Positions 45,847 through 57,321 of a DNA stretch of 64,000 nucleotides are shown here, one piece after another; positions within the stretch are counted from its first letter, which is position 1, and each line of letters begins with the position of its first letter. The notes beneath the pieces were generated by a model. That model searched no databases. It worked only from the letters and a program-made list of their open reading frames with translations, and was not told the origin of the DNA. The DNA lies in contig CM056732.1 of the NCBI GenBank assembly GCA_029844215.1, positions 21,995,501-22,059,500 on the forward strand, given 5' to 3'. A program made the position numbers and the translations under genes. The DNA comes from Przewalskia tangutica. Its lineage: Eukaryota; Streptophyta; Magnoliopsida; Solanales; Solanaceae.

Positions 45847-46717
45847 ATGTCTCCTCCCAGCTCTCCAAACAACTCCGGTTCCTCCTCAGTTGTCCATGAC
45901 AACCCACCTCCTTCTTCTACATCCTCTTTTCACCCGGTGTTTACCGTCAGTAACATCAAGAACTTCTTACCCATTACTCTTGATCAAGAGGATTGTCAGT
46001 ACTCAATGTGGGTTGAACTTTTATTCATTCATGCATGCGCATAAAATGTGCTAAACCATATTGATGATTCTATTCCTCGTCCCTCTGATATTACGGATTC
46101 AACATGGCGTCGCCTTGACGCTATCGTCAAACAATGGATCTACGACACCATCTCAAAATGTTTGTTGTGTACCATCATGAAAATAGGAGCCTCGGCAAGT
46201 GAATTATGGCTACGCTTGGAAGAAATCTTTCAGGACAACAAAAATACTCGAGCCGTGTATTTAGAAGAACAGTTCAAACTCATCTCGAGAATTTTACCAA
46301 CATGACCGAATACTGCAAATAACAGAAACTCATTGCGGATCAGCTTTCCAACGTGGGTACAACTGTATCTGAAACTAAGATGGTTCTCTAACTCGTTGCT
46401 AGCTTACCAAAAGGCGAATACGATATGCTAGCAACAATGATTCAGCAAGCCGACCTGTTACCGAGTTTTAACAAGGCACGTTCCCAACTAATTTTGGAGG
46501 AGACCCGACGTGCTAAACAAGATAAACACACTAAAAAAGCACTAGCGGTTGATGGCACATCACCGACCATGGCCAACACCACCCAACCACCACCGCCGGA
46601 CCAACAACATCAATGGGACAGTCGCGGCGGCGGACGAGGCGGCAGAGGCCGCGGTAATGGGAAGTATGGCAAGGGACGTGGAAAAGATGGAAAGGGCCAA
46701 CAAACATCTGCCCAGTA
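45847..46717 (+). pseudogene. Copia-C gag
   Basis: The ATG at 45847 starts MSPPSSPNNSGSSS. FHPVFTVSNIKNFLPITLDQ and a stop at 46044 follow. 46048-46305 gives WRRLDAIVKQWIYDTISKCL and LEEIFQDNKNTRAVYLEEQF. After a frame change and two stops, 46425-46717 gives FNKARSQLILEETRRAKQDK and a Gly/Arg-rich RNA-binding tail (RGGGRGGRGRGNGKYGKGRG). Typical copia Gag with an RGG-like tail in place of a zinc knuckle. Confidence 0.88.
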
Positions 46718-46988
46718 AGTCCAGTGGACTGGCCCAACAGCATGGACCAATTCAGGGCAATGTGCTTCACCCGCATGTCCTTATCCCACGGTTGGAGCCC
46801 AGAGTCTGCAAGCCTCGATGCCTGGAATATTGGGCTAGGCTCCACACTACAGACAGGACCATCAACCAGCCCACTAGGCCAATCTCGTTGCAGCCCAGCA
46901 AATGCAGCACGGACAGCACTCAGCCCCCACTGAACTGGGCTAAGCATTCAACACACTGAGCCTTCAATCGGCCAACGAAAATTGGTAC

Positions 46989-48235
46989 ATGGACACCGGT
47001 GCCACATCTCATCTCACACGTTCTTCAGGTAACTTATCTAACATGCGTCAATTAAAGCATTTTCAATTCATTATTGTTGATAATGATCACCGCATTCCAA
47101 TTGAAGGTTATGGTAATACCCACACAAGACCCCCGCATCCACCCTTCTCCCTAAACCATGTCCTCTACGCCGCTCACATAATTAAGAATCTAATATCTGT
47201 TAGAAAATTCACTCGTAATAATTCTGTGTCTGTAGAGTTTGACCCTTTTGGTTTCTCTGTGAAAGATTTCCATACCAGGAAAGTTCTTACGCGCTGCAAT
47301 AGTGTGGGAGGCCTCTACCCCTTCACTCAAACTTCCGCTGTCAGTCGACAATCTCCAACATCACATGATGCCATATCTTCATCAACTTGGCACAATAGGC
47401 TCGGACACCCATGCGCATATGTTTTTATTTTTCTTAGAAATAATAAGCATATTCGATGTAACAATGGGAGATTTACCCCAAATTATTTTTCTTGTCCATT
47501 AGGCAAGCATACTCGTCTTCCATTTATGTCTTATTTTAGTGCTATATTTTCTCAATTTGATATTGTTCATGCTGACTTATGGACATCTCCTGTTGTTAGC
47601 TCACTGGGTCATAAATTTTATCTAGTTTTATTGGATGACTTTTCTCATTTTATTTGGATTTATCCACTGAAATTCAAATCTGAAGTGTTTGCCAAATTTC
47701 TTGAATTTCAAAAATTCATTAAATCTCAATTTGAAAAATCCATAAAATCTTTTCAATGTGATAACAGACGTGAGTTTAATAATTCGGCATTTCACAATTT
47801 TTGCTCTAATCATGGCATGATTTTCCATTTTCCCTATCCATACACTTCAACTCAAAACGGAAAAGCTGAACGAATAATAAGCACTATCAACAACATAGTT
47901 CGTACAATTATGTTTCATGCCTCTCTCCCCCCACATTTTGGGTCTATGCAGTTAAAATGGTAGAATACCTCCTTAATATTTTATCTACTAGCACTATCCA
48001 AAACAAAACTCCCACCAAAATTCTATACTGTAGGATCCCGTCTTATGACCAACTTCAAATTTTTGGTTGTCTGTGCTACCCCAATCTTGTTTCTACTTCT
48101 CCTCATAAATTGGCTCCCCGAACAACACCGTGCATCTTTGTTGGTTTTCCACTTAATCATAGGGGTTACTTGTGCTATGACTTATCCTCTCGTAAGATCA
48201 TTGTATCTCATCATGTCACGTTTGATGAAGCGTAG
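46989..48235 (+). pseudogene. Copia-C protease, GAG-pre-integrase and integrase
   Basis: The 324-residue frame 46989-47963 is the best-kept copia frame in the window. It has MDTGATSHLTRSSG (protease active site), LNHVLYAAHIIKNLISVRKF, WHNRLGHPCAYVF (zinc-domain His pair), FDIVHADLWTSPVVSSLGHK (first Asp), FQCDNRREFNN (second Asp) and TSTQNGKAERIIS (Glu). The zinc-domain second Cys pair is changed (NYFSCPLGKHTRL). A 7-nt overlap leads to 47957-48235 with LQIFGCLCYPNL and TTPCIFVGFPLNHRGYLCYD, the C-terminal part. The DDE triad is complete. Confidence 0.92.
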
Positions 48236-48778
48236 TTTTCTTTTTCCAATATCTGGAAATTCCAAACCACAGATTACATGTTTCTTGATTAACATTTCCC
48301 CCATAGTCCGCAATCTCCTCTATAATACCTCCATTGTACCGTCACCACCAACTACGACGGTCCTCCCGTCGCCGTTGTCTGACACACACATTGGACCCCC
48401 ACAGTCTCAGCTATCAACCTCCGTCTCACATAGCTCCCCGTCTGTCCCGTCTCTGGTTAGATCGATCCACTCACCAATCGACCGACAATCGAGCCCCAGT
48501 TTTCCGATCAGTCAGCCACACCCAGATCTGTCTCACACTCCACACACCGATATATCATCATCGGACCACCACCATACCACGACATCAATATCACCACCAA
48601 ACCAGATCTCTTATCTCCGATCGAAAACTCATCCCAAATGTCGATCGACTGCCTCGAACCAGTACACAACACCTCCCTAACAGACCTTGAACTCGCGTTT
48701 CATTTTCAAACCCAAGTTCCAATTTAACCTCTCCACACAAATAATTTCTCCATTCCTAAAAATCCAAAATTAGTCAAA
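48236..48778 (+). other. Copia-C integrase-RT linker
   Basis: Ser/Pro/His-rich low-complexity coding sequence in two frames. Linkers of this kind lie between integrase and RT in many copias. The frame is broken. Confidence 0.65.
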
Positions 48779-49056
48779 TTGGACCCTAATTGGAATGCGA
48801 TCATGTGCGAGGAATTCAATGTTTTAACCAAGCAACACACTTGGAATTTGGTACCTAGACCGGTTGGGGTGAATGTGATCCGGTGCATGTGGCTATTTCA
48901 TCACAAATTCAGAGACAATGGTGAGTTAGAGCTGTATAAGGCTATACTTGTGGTCAATGGTACAAATCAGCATGAGGGATTCAATTGTGGTGAGAAATTT
49001 AGTCCAGTTGTTAAACCGACTACCATTTCCACAGTTCTCAGATTTCTATGGGTAAG

Positions 49057-50191
49057 TGATGTGCGATTTATACACACGCTAAATGCAAGTGCACGTATCG
49101 TTACAAGTAATATAGTCTAGAAGACCGAGTTATCGTCCTCAGGGATTAATGCTCAATTATCAACTGCTATTCTATGGTATCTATTTGGTGATCGATGAGT
49201 TGATGGTTTGTTTATATCTATGTTTATAGACGCTAACTAAATTACTTTACTTTACTTCAGATATGGTGGAAATAGGGCTTCCAAATCTCCTCAACTATCC
49301 GCTCGCTTTTAATCGTTAATGCAACAATTAAGGTTCTTCTTCTATGTTGAGATAGCAGGTTAACTAAGCCGTTTTATACTCCTGTTAAGGTAATATAAAC
49401 ACTCAACCCCAATGGAGAACCCTTCTATCTTTCGATGACAAGATTGACTACAAAGGAGAATTAAGAGCAATAACCTATTAAGCTACACAAGTATCGGGGT
49501 ACTTTCGTCCACGATTTAAACCTATGTTTATTCAACTATAGCATATTCACAATCTCCCCTTTCGGATTTCGATTAGAACTCATATAAGTGATGATAACTA
49601 GTGATCAATTAATTATCAAGCAATCAAAGCAATTTTTGAATAAACTTCAACAATAATAAGAAGAAACCAAAACATGCATTAATTCATAAGAACGAGAAAA
49701 ATTACTCAAAATTGAGTCTCCAATCTTGAAGTAATGCTATGAAGAATGATAAGGTGTGTCACCCCAAACTGACCTAAAAGGCCCTATTTATATCCCAAAA
49801 AATGTGTAAAACCTTTTCCTCTTTGGTCTTGGCCCAGTCCTATTCGGATTTGTCAAATTTCCCGCGTCGGCGCCACGGCCTTGCAACCGGCGCCGTGGTG
49901 CCGAAACTTCTGCGGCTGGTCTGCGTCTTGGGCGTCGTGGCTCCGCCGGTCCTGGTTGGTTGGCGCCACGGCGCCGCCCTGTTCTGCGCTCGGTTTGTCA
50001 ACTTTTCAGCTCTTTGTGCTCTGAACCCTCAGTTTCTGCCTTCTTTTCGCTCATTTTCACCGATGTGCCACTTTAAACCACTGTGACTCAAAAGAAAGAA
50101 AATTTATCCTAACACGAGACAAATTTATACAAAAAGAAGCAAAAGACTAACTAAAAATGACTCAAAAGGTGTATATAAAATACACCGATCA
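49057..50191 (-). repeat. Athila-2 3' LTR (1135 bp)
   Basis: TGATGTGCG to CACCGATCA. It lacks about 110 bp present at 56717-56826 of the partner. TATA box on the minus strand (TATAAATAG) at 49784-49792. GC-rich cassette at 49862-49995. Confidence 0.93.
49862..49995. repeat. GC-rich cassette in Athila-2 3' LTR
   Basis: GTCGGCGCCACGGCC, CCGGCGCCGTGGTGCCG, AAACTTCTGCGGCTGG and TTGGCGCCACGGCGCCGCCC. The matching block in the 5' LTR (56998-57125) differs at several of these sites. Confidence 0.85.
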
Positions 50192-51597
50192 AACACCCCC
50201 AAACTTAACATTTGCTCGCCCTCGAGTAAAGATAAAAAAGATAAGAATAAGGACACAAAGAAAGGAAAATAGACAGACTCAAAGACACTGATCACTTTGC
50301 TGCACAATAGTTACTTAGAAACGCATGAATGTTAGTAGAATAATATGCATGAACATATAACATGGATTTTTAGCATTATAAACACTCAAGTCAGATATTT
50401 CGCAAATTCAATTCAATCATGCTCAATGGATGTAAAAATACCTAACTATGCATGTCAATTTCAGAATCCTATGACATGTTTACTTGTTATTCTCCACTAA
50501 TCATGGATACACATATTAGAGATCTCAGGTCTTTTCAGGGTTGTAATGTAGGCTTAGGCATGAGTAGATAAAAATAGGCATTTAGGCTCAACTTACGTAC
50601 CATAAGCTCTTCTTGCTTTCAATTCTTCCATTTTCTTTTGATTCTCTTTTTAATCTCATACATATCTCTCCCCTCTTTTGTTTTGAGAGAATAAGGTGCA
50701 TGATAAATAGTAGGCACCCCCAAACTTAGTCTTTTGCCTATTTATTATTTTTCATTGGGGTGCAACAAAATTGTTCACTCTCTTTTGTCTCTTTTTCAAC
50801 ACTTTATATTCCAACAATCTCAATTTTTCTTTACTTATGGCACAAGTATGGAATTATAGAGTGTCAAAGAAAGATCTTATTTTTAGGCTCAACGGGGCTG
50901 ACTAGGGGTACAATTTTAATGTCAGGGATAGGCAAATAATGGTAATAAAGGGCTAACAAAGAAATGTCTGAGTCATCTCCCTAACATGTATATCCTAATT
51001 ATTTCGCCTCAAATTGCAAGCAAGCAGACACATAGGTTTAATCACTAGCAATGCATAAATCAAGCAAGATACCCCAAATAGTTTGATTTCATGAATTCTT
51101 GACATATCTAACCTAAGTGTTCAGATGGTTGATTCTAATTTCATTACATTATTCCACTTTACTTCACTAGACGTTTCAAGTAACTACAACATGCATGATC
51201 ATATAAAAAAAACTTAGACTCAAATAAACATAGAAATAACAACAAAAAGACTCAAAAACACATCAAAAATAAACTAAGAACTCCCCCCAAACTTAAATCA
51301 CACATTATCCCTACTGTGTGCAAGACTCGAAAATAAAAGGAAGACGGGACAACTTACAGACTTGTGGTTTAAAATAGTGGCGGTAGCGGCGGGTAATGGT
51401 TCCGGGCAGCTATTTTTCAAAAATCCCTTCACGGCGCCACGACCCTGAATTGGCGTCGTGGCGCCGGGCTGGTTTTTATCCCCTCTCGCGTTTTTTGTCC
51501 TCCACTTTTTAGCCCTGTACCTGTCATAACAATATGCAAACAATACCTTCCGTGAGACTGTTCTAACTAAAACTAAATTGCATAAATTTAAACCTTG
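50192..51597 (-). other. Athila-2 3' untranslated region
   Basis: TAAGTTTGGGGGTG motifs on the minus strand at 50194-50207 (PPT), 50715-50728 and 51283-51295. At about 51385-51430 the sequence jumps from the post-integrase leader (with a GC-rich patch, 51420-51475) directly to the Pro-rich end of the downstream ORF (minus CCGCCGCTACCGCCACTATT), showing that the ORF body was deleted here. Confidence 0.8.
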
Positions 51598-51659
51598 GGT
51601 TGCCTCCCAAGTAGCGCTGTCTTTAACGTCTTTTAGTCGGACGCAGGTTCCCATTCATT

Positions 51660-52875
51660 TTGGAATGAGATGGGTCACTAGGCTCATATATTCCATTTCA
51701 TTGATCAAATAGGGTTTCAACCTCTGTCCGTTACCTTGAAAGGGGCTCACTCTCTCCTTCTCACTTCAACTGCACCATAGGGGAATGCTCTTACAACAGT
51801 GTACGGTCCTGACCAACGCGATTTGAGCTTGCCTGGGAACAGCCTCAACCTTGAGTTGAATAAAAGCACTTGTTGTCCTGCTTGGAAGTCTTTTGGGATC
51901 AATATCTTATCATGTCATACTTTGGTTCGTTCCTAGTAGATCCTTGCATTCTCATAGGCATTGTGTCTGAATTCATCCAACTCACTCAGTTGTAGTAACC
52001 TCTTCTGCCCTGCTGCCTTGGCATCCATGTTCAGCTTCCTCATTGCCCAATAAGCACTGTGTTCTAACTCTACTGGCAGATGGCATGCTTTACCAAAAAC
52101 TAACTTATATGGTGACATTCCAATGGGGGTTTTGAATGTTGTTCTGTATGCCCATAGTGCGTCATCCAATTTGATAGACCAATCCTTCCTTGAGCCATCC
52201 ACCGTCTTTTCCAATATGCTCTTCACTTCCCTGTTTGAAACTTCTGCTTGCCCATTCACTTGAGGGTGATAGGGCAATGTGGTGCGGTGGTAGACTCTAA
52301 TCGGGAAAACAGTGTATCAAGCTGCTTGTTGCAAAAGTGGTTTCCTTCATCACTGATGATGGCCCTGAGAGTACCAAACCTTGTGAATATATTCTTTTGG
52401 AGGAACCTTTGGGCGATCTTCCATCGCTATTTTCTTTAGTGGCTACCGCTTCTACCCATTTGGACACATAATCCACTGCAAGAAGAATGTACTGATTCCC
52501 AAAGGACGACGGGAATGGACCCATGAAGTCGATCCCCCATACATCAAATAGTTCCACCTCCAAGATCCCATTCGAAGGCATTTCATTTCGTCTTGATATG
52601 TTCCCTGTTCTTTGACAACGATCACAGCTCTTCACAAAGGTGTGGGCATCCTTGAAGAGGGTTGGCCAATAGAACCCACTTTGCAGTACCTTCGCAGCTG
52701 TTCTTGATGCCCCAAAATGTCCACCACATTGTAAGGTGTGACAATGGGTGAGAATCTGGTGCATCTCGTATACATCGCCTGATGACTTGGTCGGCGCAAT
52801 GCTTGTATAGCATTGGCTCCTCCCAATAGTGTGTTTTACTTCAGAGTAGAACCTCTTCACTTGCTGTCTTGTCAA
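51660..52875 (-). pseudogene. Athila-2 integrase
   Basis: The frame 52875-52297 has the zinc domain (HCHTLQCGGHFGASRTAAKV, FVKSCDRCQRTGN), then LFDVWGIDFMGPFPSSFGNQ with the first catalytic Asp and YVSKWVEAVATKE. A frameshift near 52400-52420 scrambles the second Asp block. 52277-51933 resumes with MPYHPQVNGQAEVSNREVKS (third acidic residue), KLDDALWAYRTTFKTPIGMS and PYKLVFGKACHLPVELEH. The C-terminal end to about 51660 continues in broken frame (KLKSRWSGPY-type block). Confidence 0.9.
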
Positions 52876-52950
52876 TCCTGGGGGTACTACCTTGGCTGCG
52901 AGAAAATTAACAAAATCAGCGTACCAAGATAACTTAAAGACAACACTTAC

Positions 52951-54198
52951 TTAAAACAATTGCTCATCTGAGAAGTGATCATTGGTGTTCTGGTTCTCTA
53001 TGTTTTCAAGCATCGACAAGTGGTCAGCAACTGAGTTCTCTGTCCCCTTCTTGTCACGGATCTCCATGTCAAATTCTTGTAATAGCAGAACCCATCGGAT
53101 AAGGCGAGGTTTTGCATCCTTCTTTGTCATCAAGTACTTTATGGCAGAGTGGTCAGTGTATACTATCACCCTATTCCCAATTAATTATGGCCTGAATTTC
53201 TCGAATACATACACTATTGCTAGCAATTCTTTTACTGTAGTGGCATAATTCAACAGTGCATCATTAAGAGTTTTACTAGCATAGTAAATGGATCTGAATA
53301 CCTTATCGGCCCTCTGCCCAAGCACTGCTCCCACTACATAATCACTTGCATCACACATTAGTTCAAATGGGAGCTCCCAGTTTGGTGCAATGACTATGAG
53401 TGCTGAAATAAGCCTCTCCTTGAGTGTATGAAAAGCGGTTATGCATTCCTTATTGAATTCAAAAGTAACCCCAGTCATTAGCAAGGTGGAAAGAGGTTTT
53501 GAAACGTTTGAGAAGTCCTTGATGAATCTTCTATAAAAACCGGTATGCCCAAGGAAACTTCTGACCCCTTTTATTGATACTGGAAGTGGTAGATTTTCGA
53601 TTATTGAAATCTTTGCTTTGTCCACCTCAATACCTTGGTTGGATATTTTGTGTTCAAGGACAATTCCCTCTTTTATCATGAAGTGACACTTCTCCCAATT
53701 CAGCACAAGGTTGGACTCTTCACACTGTTTCAACACTGCTTCCAAGTGCCTCAAACACTCGTCGAACGAGGACTTAAAGACCGAGAAATTATCTATGAAA
53801 ATCTCTATAGTCCCCCCCACCATATCAGAGAAAATTGTCATCATACACCTCTGAAAGGTCGTAGGTGCATTGCAAAGCCCAAGTGACATCATTCTGAATG
53901 CAAACGTACCAAAGAGGCAGGTGAATGTTGTCTTTTCCTGATCTTCTGGTGCTATGGAAATCTGATGATACCCTGAGTAACCATCCAAGAAGCAGTAGTA
54001 ATTGTGCCCTGCAAGTCTATCCAACATCTGATCTAGAAATGGCAACGGGAAGTGGTCTTTTCTGGTTGCCTTGTTCAACTTGCGATAGTCAATGCAAATT
54101 CTCCACCCAGTAACTGTTCTAGATGGAATGGGCTCATTCTTTTCGTTGGTCACTACTGTCATACCACCCTTTTTGGACACCACTTGCACCGGACTCAC
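52951..54198 (-). pseudogene. Athila-2 reverse transcriptase and RNase H
   Basis: The 337-residue frame (54198-53185) has SPVQVVSKKGGMTVV, WRICIDYRKLNKATRKDHFP, FLDGYSGYHQISIAPEDQEK, FGTFAFRMMSLGLCNAPTTF and FIDNFSVF. The last is the catalytic motif, normally F-x-DD, with the second Asp read as Asn. RNase H starts at ELMCDASDYVVGAVLGQRAD and KELLAIVYVFEKFRP. A stop at 53185 separates the final part (53169-52951) with IVYTDHSAIKYLMTKKDAKP and SVADHLSMLEN. Athila-type, well preserved apart from the active-site change. Confidence 0.92.
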
Positions 54199-54199
54199 C

Positions 54200-54488
54200 C
54201 ATGCACTGTCAAAGATAGGATAAATTACCCCAGCATCAAGCTATTTCATGATTTCTTTTCTGACTACCTCCTTCATGTTTGGATTCAGTCTCTTCTATGC
54301 CTCAATGAAGGGTATGCTCTCCTCATCTAGACGGATCTTATGCATCACTGTTGACGTACTTATCCCCCTTATGTCTGCTAATGTCCACCCAATGGAACGT
54401 TTGTGAGCCCTCAGTACTCTCAGCAGCTTCTCAACCTCCACTGTGGATAGATGACATGAGATGATCACTGGTAAAGATTGATTCTCAC
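54200..54488 (-). pseudogene. Athila-2 protease-RT connector
   Basis: Minus-strand coding remnant with several stops linking the protease region to RT. Readable pieces in shifted frames include IRLDEESIPFIEA-like and CWGNLSYL-like sequence. No separate domain. Confidence 0.5.
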
Positions 54489-55386
54489 CTAGATATCGGA
54501 TCGCGAAATGATCCGCAGAGTCTTCAACTCTAACTCTGGAGCTTTTTCTGTGGATGGTACTGATCTCTTTGGCATCTGCTCAAGCTCTTCATATCTCTTC
54601 TTATTACATTGCTCATAAGAATTCATCCAATTTGCATACTCCATCAGATTCGGGTCATTGCCACTACTCTCATCCCATCGTGTTAGCACTTCTTCAAGCG
54701 CATCAGCATTTTTGAACCCATTTTCTGACACTGCTTCTTCGATCACATCAATGGAGAAGCAGTTGTCACTCGCCTCTGGGAATATTGCTGCTCGAAAAAC
54801 ATTGAAAATCACCTCTTCTTCTTCCATACGAAGTCTCAACTCACCTTTTTGAACATCAATGGGTGTCTGTCCTGTGTCTAGGAAGGGTCTGCCAAGGATA
54901 ATGGGGATCATGTCATTATCTCTCATGTCTAAGATGGTGAAATCAGCGGGAAAGATGAACTTGTCCACCTTAACCAACACATCCTCGATGACTCCTCTAG
55001 GGTGGACGATGGAGCGGTCAGCTAGCTGCAAAATGATGTTTGTAGGTCTGGCTTCTCCCATTCCAAGTTTGCAAAACACCATAGGGCATCAAATTTATAC
55101 CTGCCCCCAGATCACACAACGCCTTCTGACACTCAAACTTTCATATAGTGCATGGGATGGTGAAACTCCCCGGATCTTTCAACTTCTGAGGTAGCTTTCT
55201 CTATAGGATGGCACTGCATTCTTCAGTCAACACCACTGTTTCGTAGTCATCTATCCTCCTCTTTTTGCTGAGAATCTCCTTCATGAACTTTACATAACTC
55301 AAGATTCGCTCTAATGCCTCAAAGAAGCGGGATGTTGAGTTGCAATTGTTTGAGAACTTCCAGGAATTTAGAGAACTGTTTGTCAA
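54489..55386 (-). pseudogene. Athila-2 aspartic protease region
   Basis: 55386-55201 gives VKFMKEILSKKRRIDDYETV and LTEECSAIL. After a break, 55082-54489 gives MVFCKLGMGEARPTNIILQL, ADRSIVHPRGVIEDVLVKVD, DMIPIILGRPFLDTGQTPID and an acidic tail. The active-site DLG-S block falls in the broken stretch around 55090-55200 (plus TTTATACCTGCCCCCAGATCACAC reads DLGAG-I on the minus strand). It corresponds to Athila-1 13880-14644. Confidence 0.87.
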
Positions 55387-55920
55387 GAGAACTTGTTTTT
55401 AGCCTCTGGGGGTATGGTATCTTCACCTGGGGTGCGTCCACAACTGCTCCCGAAATCATTGTACCTTCTGAGCCCTGGGCGCCACGGCCCTGAGATTCGG
55501 CGCCGTGACGGCCAAACTTCTGCAATGTCTCAGGATTATCGGCGCTATGGCGCTGCTCAGTGGCGCCGTGGCGCTGCAACTTCTGCGAGAAATCTGGGCC
55601 CTTCTTTTCTGGACACGGTAGTGGTGAGTTTGCTTCCACTGGTTCGCCATTTCTCAGGTCAATCGCCTGTCATTGCTCTTTTATATTCTCCCCAATATGT
55701 TCAGGGTGATTCCCTTGTATTCTGTTGCTTAGCATGCCCGCGAGTTGTCCTATTTGCGTTTCCAAATTCTTTAGGGACACTCTCGTCTCATCCATGAACT
55801 GAGTTTGGTGCCTAGTTAGCCTGAGTATGGCTGCTCATAGCCCATCCTGCTCTTCCTGTGGGGCATGGGGGTTATATTGCTGTTGATAGTTCTGTAACCC
55901 TTGATAGTGGTAATCCATGT
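55319..55920 (-). pseudogene. Athila-2 gag, C-terminal remnant
   Basis: Only the C-terminal part survives: MDYHYQGLQNYQQQYNPHAP, a stop, then QTQFMDETRVSLKNLETQIG and QLAGMLSNR, equal to the coiled-coil-like tail of Athila-1 gag (13680-13790). The capsid core and the zinc knuckle, about 1 kb in Athila-1, are absent between this and the leader. A GC-rich cassette (55475-55600) lies in the linker to protease. Confidence 0.82.
55475..55600. repeat. GC-rich cassette in Athila-2 gag-protease linker
   Basis: GGGCGCCACGGCCCTGAG, TCGGCGCCGTGACGGCC, AAACTTCTGCAATG, TCGGCGCTATGGCGCTG and GTGGCGCCGTGGCGCTGC. The same words are in the LTR cassettes, here inside coding sequence and absent from the equivalent place in Athila-1. 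Confidence 0.82.
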
Positions 55921-56053
55921 TTGCAGGGTCCCTGAGATGAATCAAAACCAATAAACGATCACGGCGCACGGTTCCACAATAATATAAAATAACATAAAAA
56001 TAAAAACCAAATTAGAAATTAAGAATAGAAAGATTGATATTGAACTACGTCAA

Positions 56054-56071
56054 TCCCCGACAACGGCGTCA
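56054..56071 (-). other. Primer-binding site of Athila-2, decayed
   Basis: Minus-strand TGACGCCGTTGTCGGGGA, two transitions away from the tRNA-Asp type PBS of Athila-1. Confidence 0.8.
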
Positions 56072-56077
56072 AAAATT

Positions 56078-57321
56078 TGATGTGCAATTTATACACACGC
56101 TAAACGCAAGTGCACGTATCGTTACAAGTAATATAGTCTAGAAGACCAAGTTATCGTCCTCAGGGATTAGTGCTCAATTATCAACTGCTATTCTATGGTA
56201 TCTATTTGGGGATCTATGAGTTGATGATTTGTTTATATCTATGTTTATAGACGCTAACTAAATTACTTTACTTTACTTCAGATATGGTGGAAATAGGGCT
56301 TCCAAATCTCCTCAATTATCCGCTCGCTTTTAATCGTTAATGCAACAATTAAGGTTCTTCTTCTATGTTGAGATATCAGGTTAACTAAGCCGTTTTATAC
56401 TCTTGTTAAGGTAATATAAACACTCAACCCCAATGGAGAACCCTTCTATCTTTCGATGACAAGATTGACTACAAAGGAGGATTAAGAGCAATAACATATT
56501 AAGCTACACAAGTATAGGGGTACTTTCGTCCACGATTTAAACCTATGTTTATTCAACTATAGCATATTCACAATCTCCCCTTTCAGATTTCGATTAGAAC
56601 TCATATAAGTGATGATAACTAATGATCAATTAATTATCAAGCAATCAAAGCAATTATTGAATAAACCTCAACAATAATAAGAAGAAACCAAAACATGCAT
56701 TAATTCATAAGAACGAGGTTCAAGCGATTCGACATGGAAAACCCTAAATTAAGTTAGTTCCTAGACATAGACATGCTAAGAACTAAAATAATATCCAACA
56801 TATACTAGAAAGAAATAAAGTAAAGAACAAGAAAATTACTCAAAACTGAATCTCCAATCTTGAAGTAATGCTACGAAGAATGATAGTGCCACCCCAAAAC
56901 TGACCTAAAAGGCCCTATTTATATCCCAAAAAACGTGTAAAACCTTTTCCTCTTTGGTCTTGGCCCAGTCCTATTCGAATTTGTCAAATTTCCCGCGTCG
57001 GCGCCACGGCCCTGCAACCTGCGCCGTGGCGCCGAAACTTCTGCGGCTGGTCTGCGTCTTGGGCGCCGTGGCTCCGCCGATCCTGGTTTGTTGGCGCCAC
57101 GGCGCCGCACTGTTCTGCGCCCGGGTTGCCAACTTTTCAGCTCTTTGTGCTCTGGACCCTCGTTTCTGTCTTCTTTTCGCTCCTTTTCACCGATGTGTCA
57201 CTTTAAACCACTGTGACTCAAAAGAAAGAAAATCTATCCCAACACGACACAAATTTATACAAAGAGAAGCAAAAGACTAACTAAAAATGACTCAAAATGT
57301 GTATATAAAATACACCGATCA
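56078..57321 (-). repeat. Athila-2 5' LTR (1244 bp)
   Basis: TGATGTGCA to CACCGATCA, then GTAAG. TATAAATAG on the minus strand at 56915-56923. GC-rich cassette at 56998-57125. Confidence 0.93.

Larger units (their letters stand above)
49057..57321 (-). mobile_element. Athila-2: Athila-type gypsy element with pol but without the downstream ORF
   Basis: The 8265-bp minus-strand element has LTRs at 56078-57321 (1244 bp, 5') and 49057-50191 (1135 bp, 3') and a perfect GTAAG duplication (49052-49056, 57322-57326). Order: LTR, decayed tRNA-Asp PBS, truncated gag, protease, RT, RNase H, integrase, 3' UTR with three G-rich motifs, LTR. Most of the gag core and the whole downstream ORF seen in Athila-1 are missing. 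RT carries an Asp to Asn change. Not autonomous. Confidence 0.93.

Noticed and set aside
49802..50086. 94-residue frame rich in Ala, Val and Leu, and its counterpart at 56954-57280
   Set aside because: By-products of the GC-rich cassettes in the Athila-2 LTRs.
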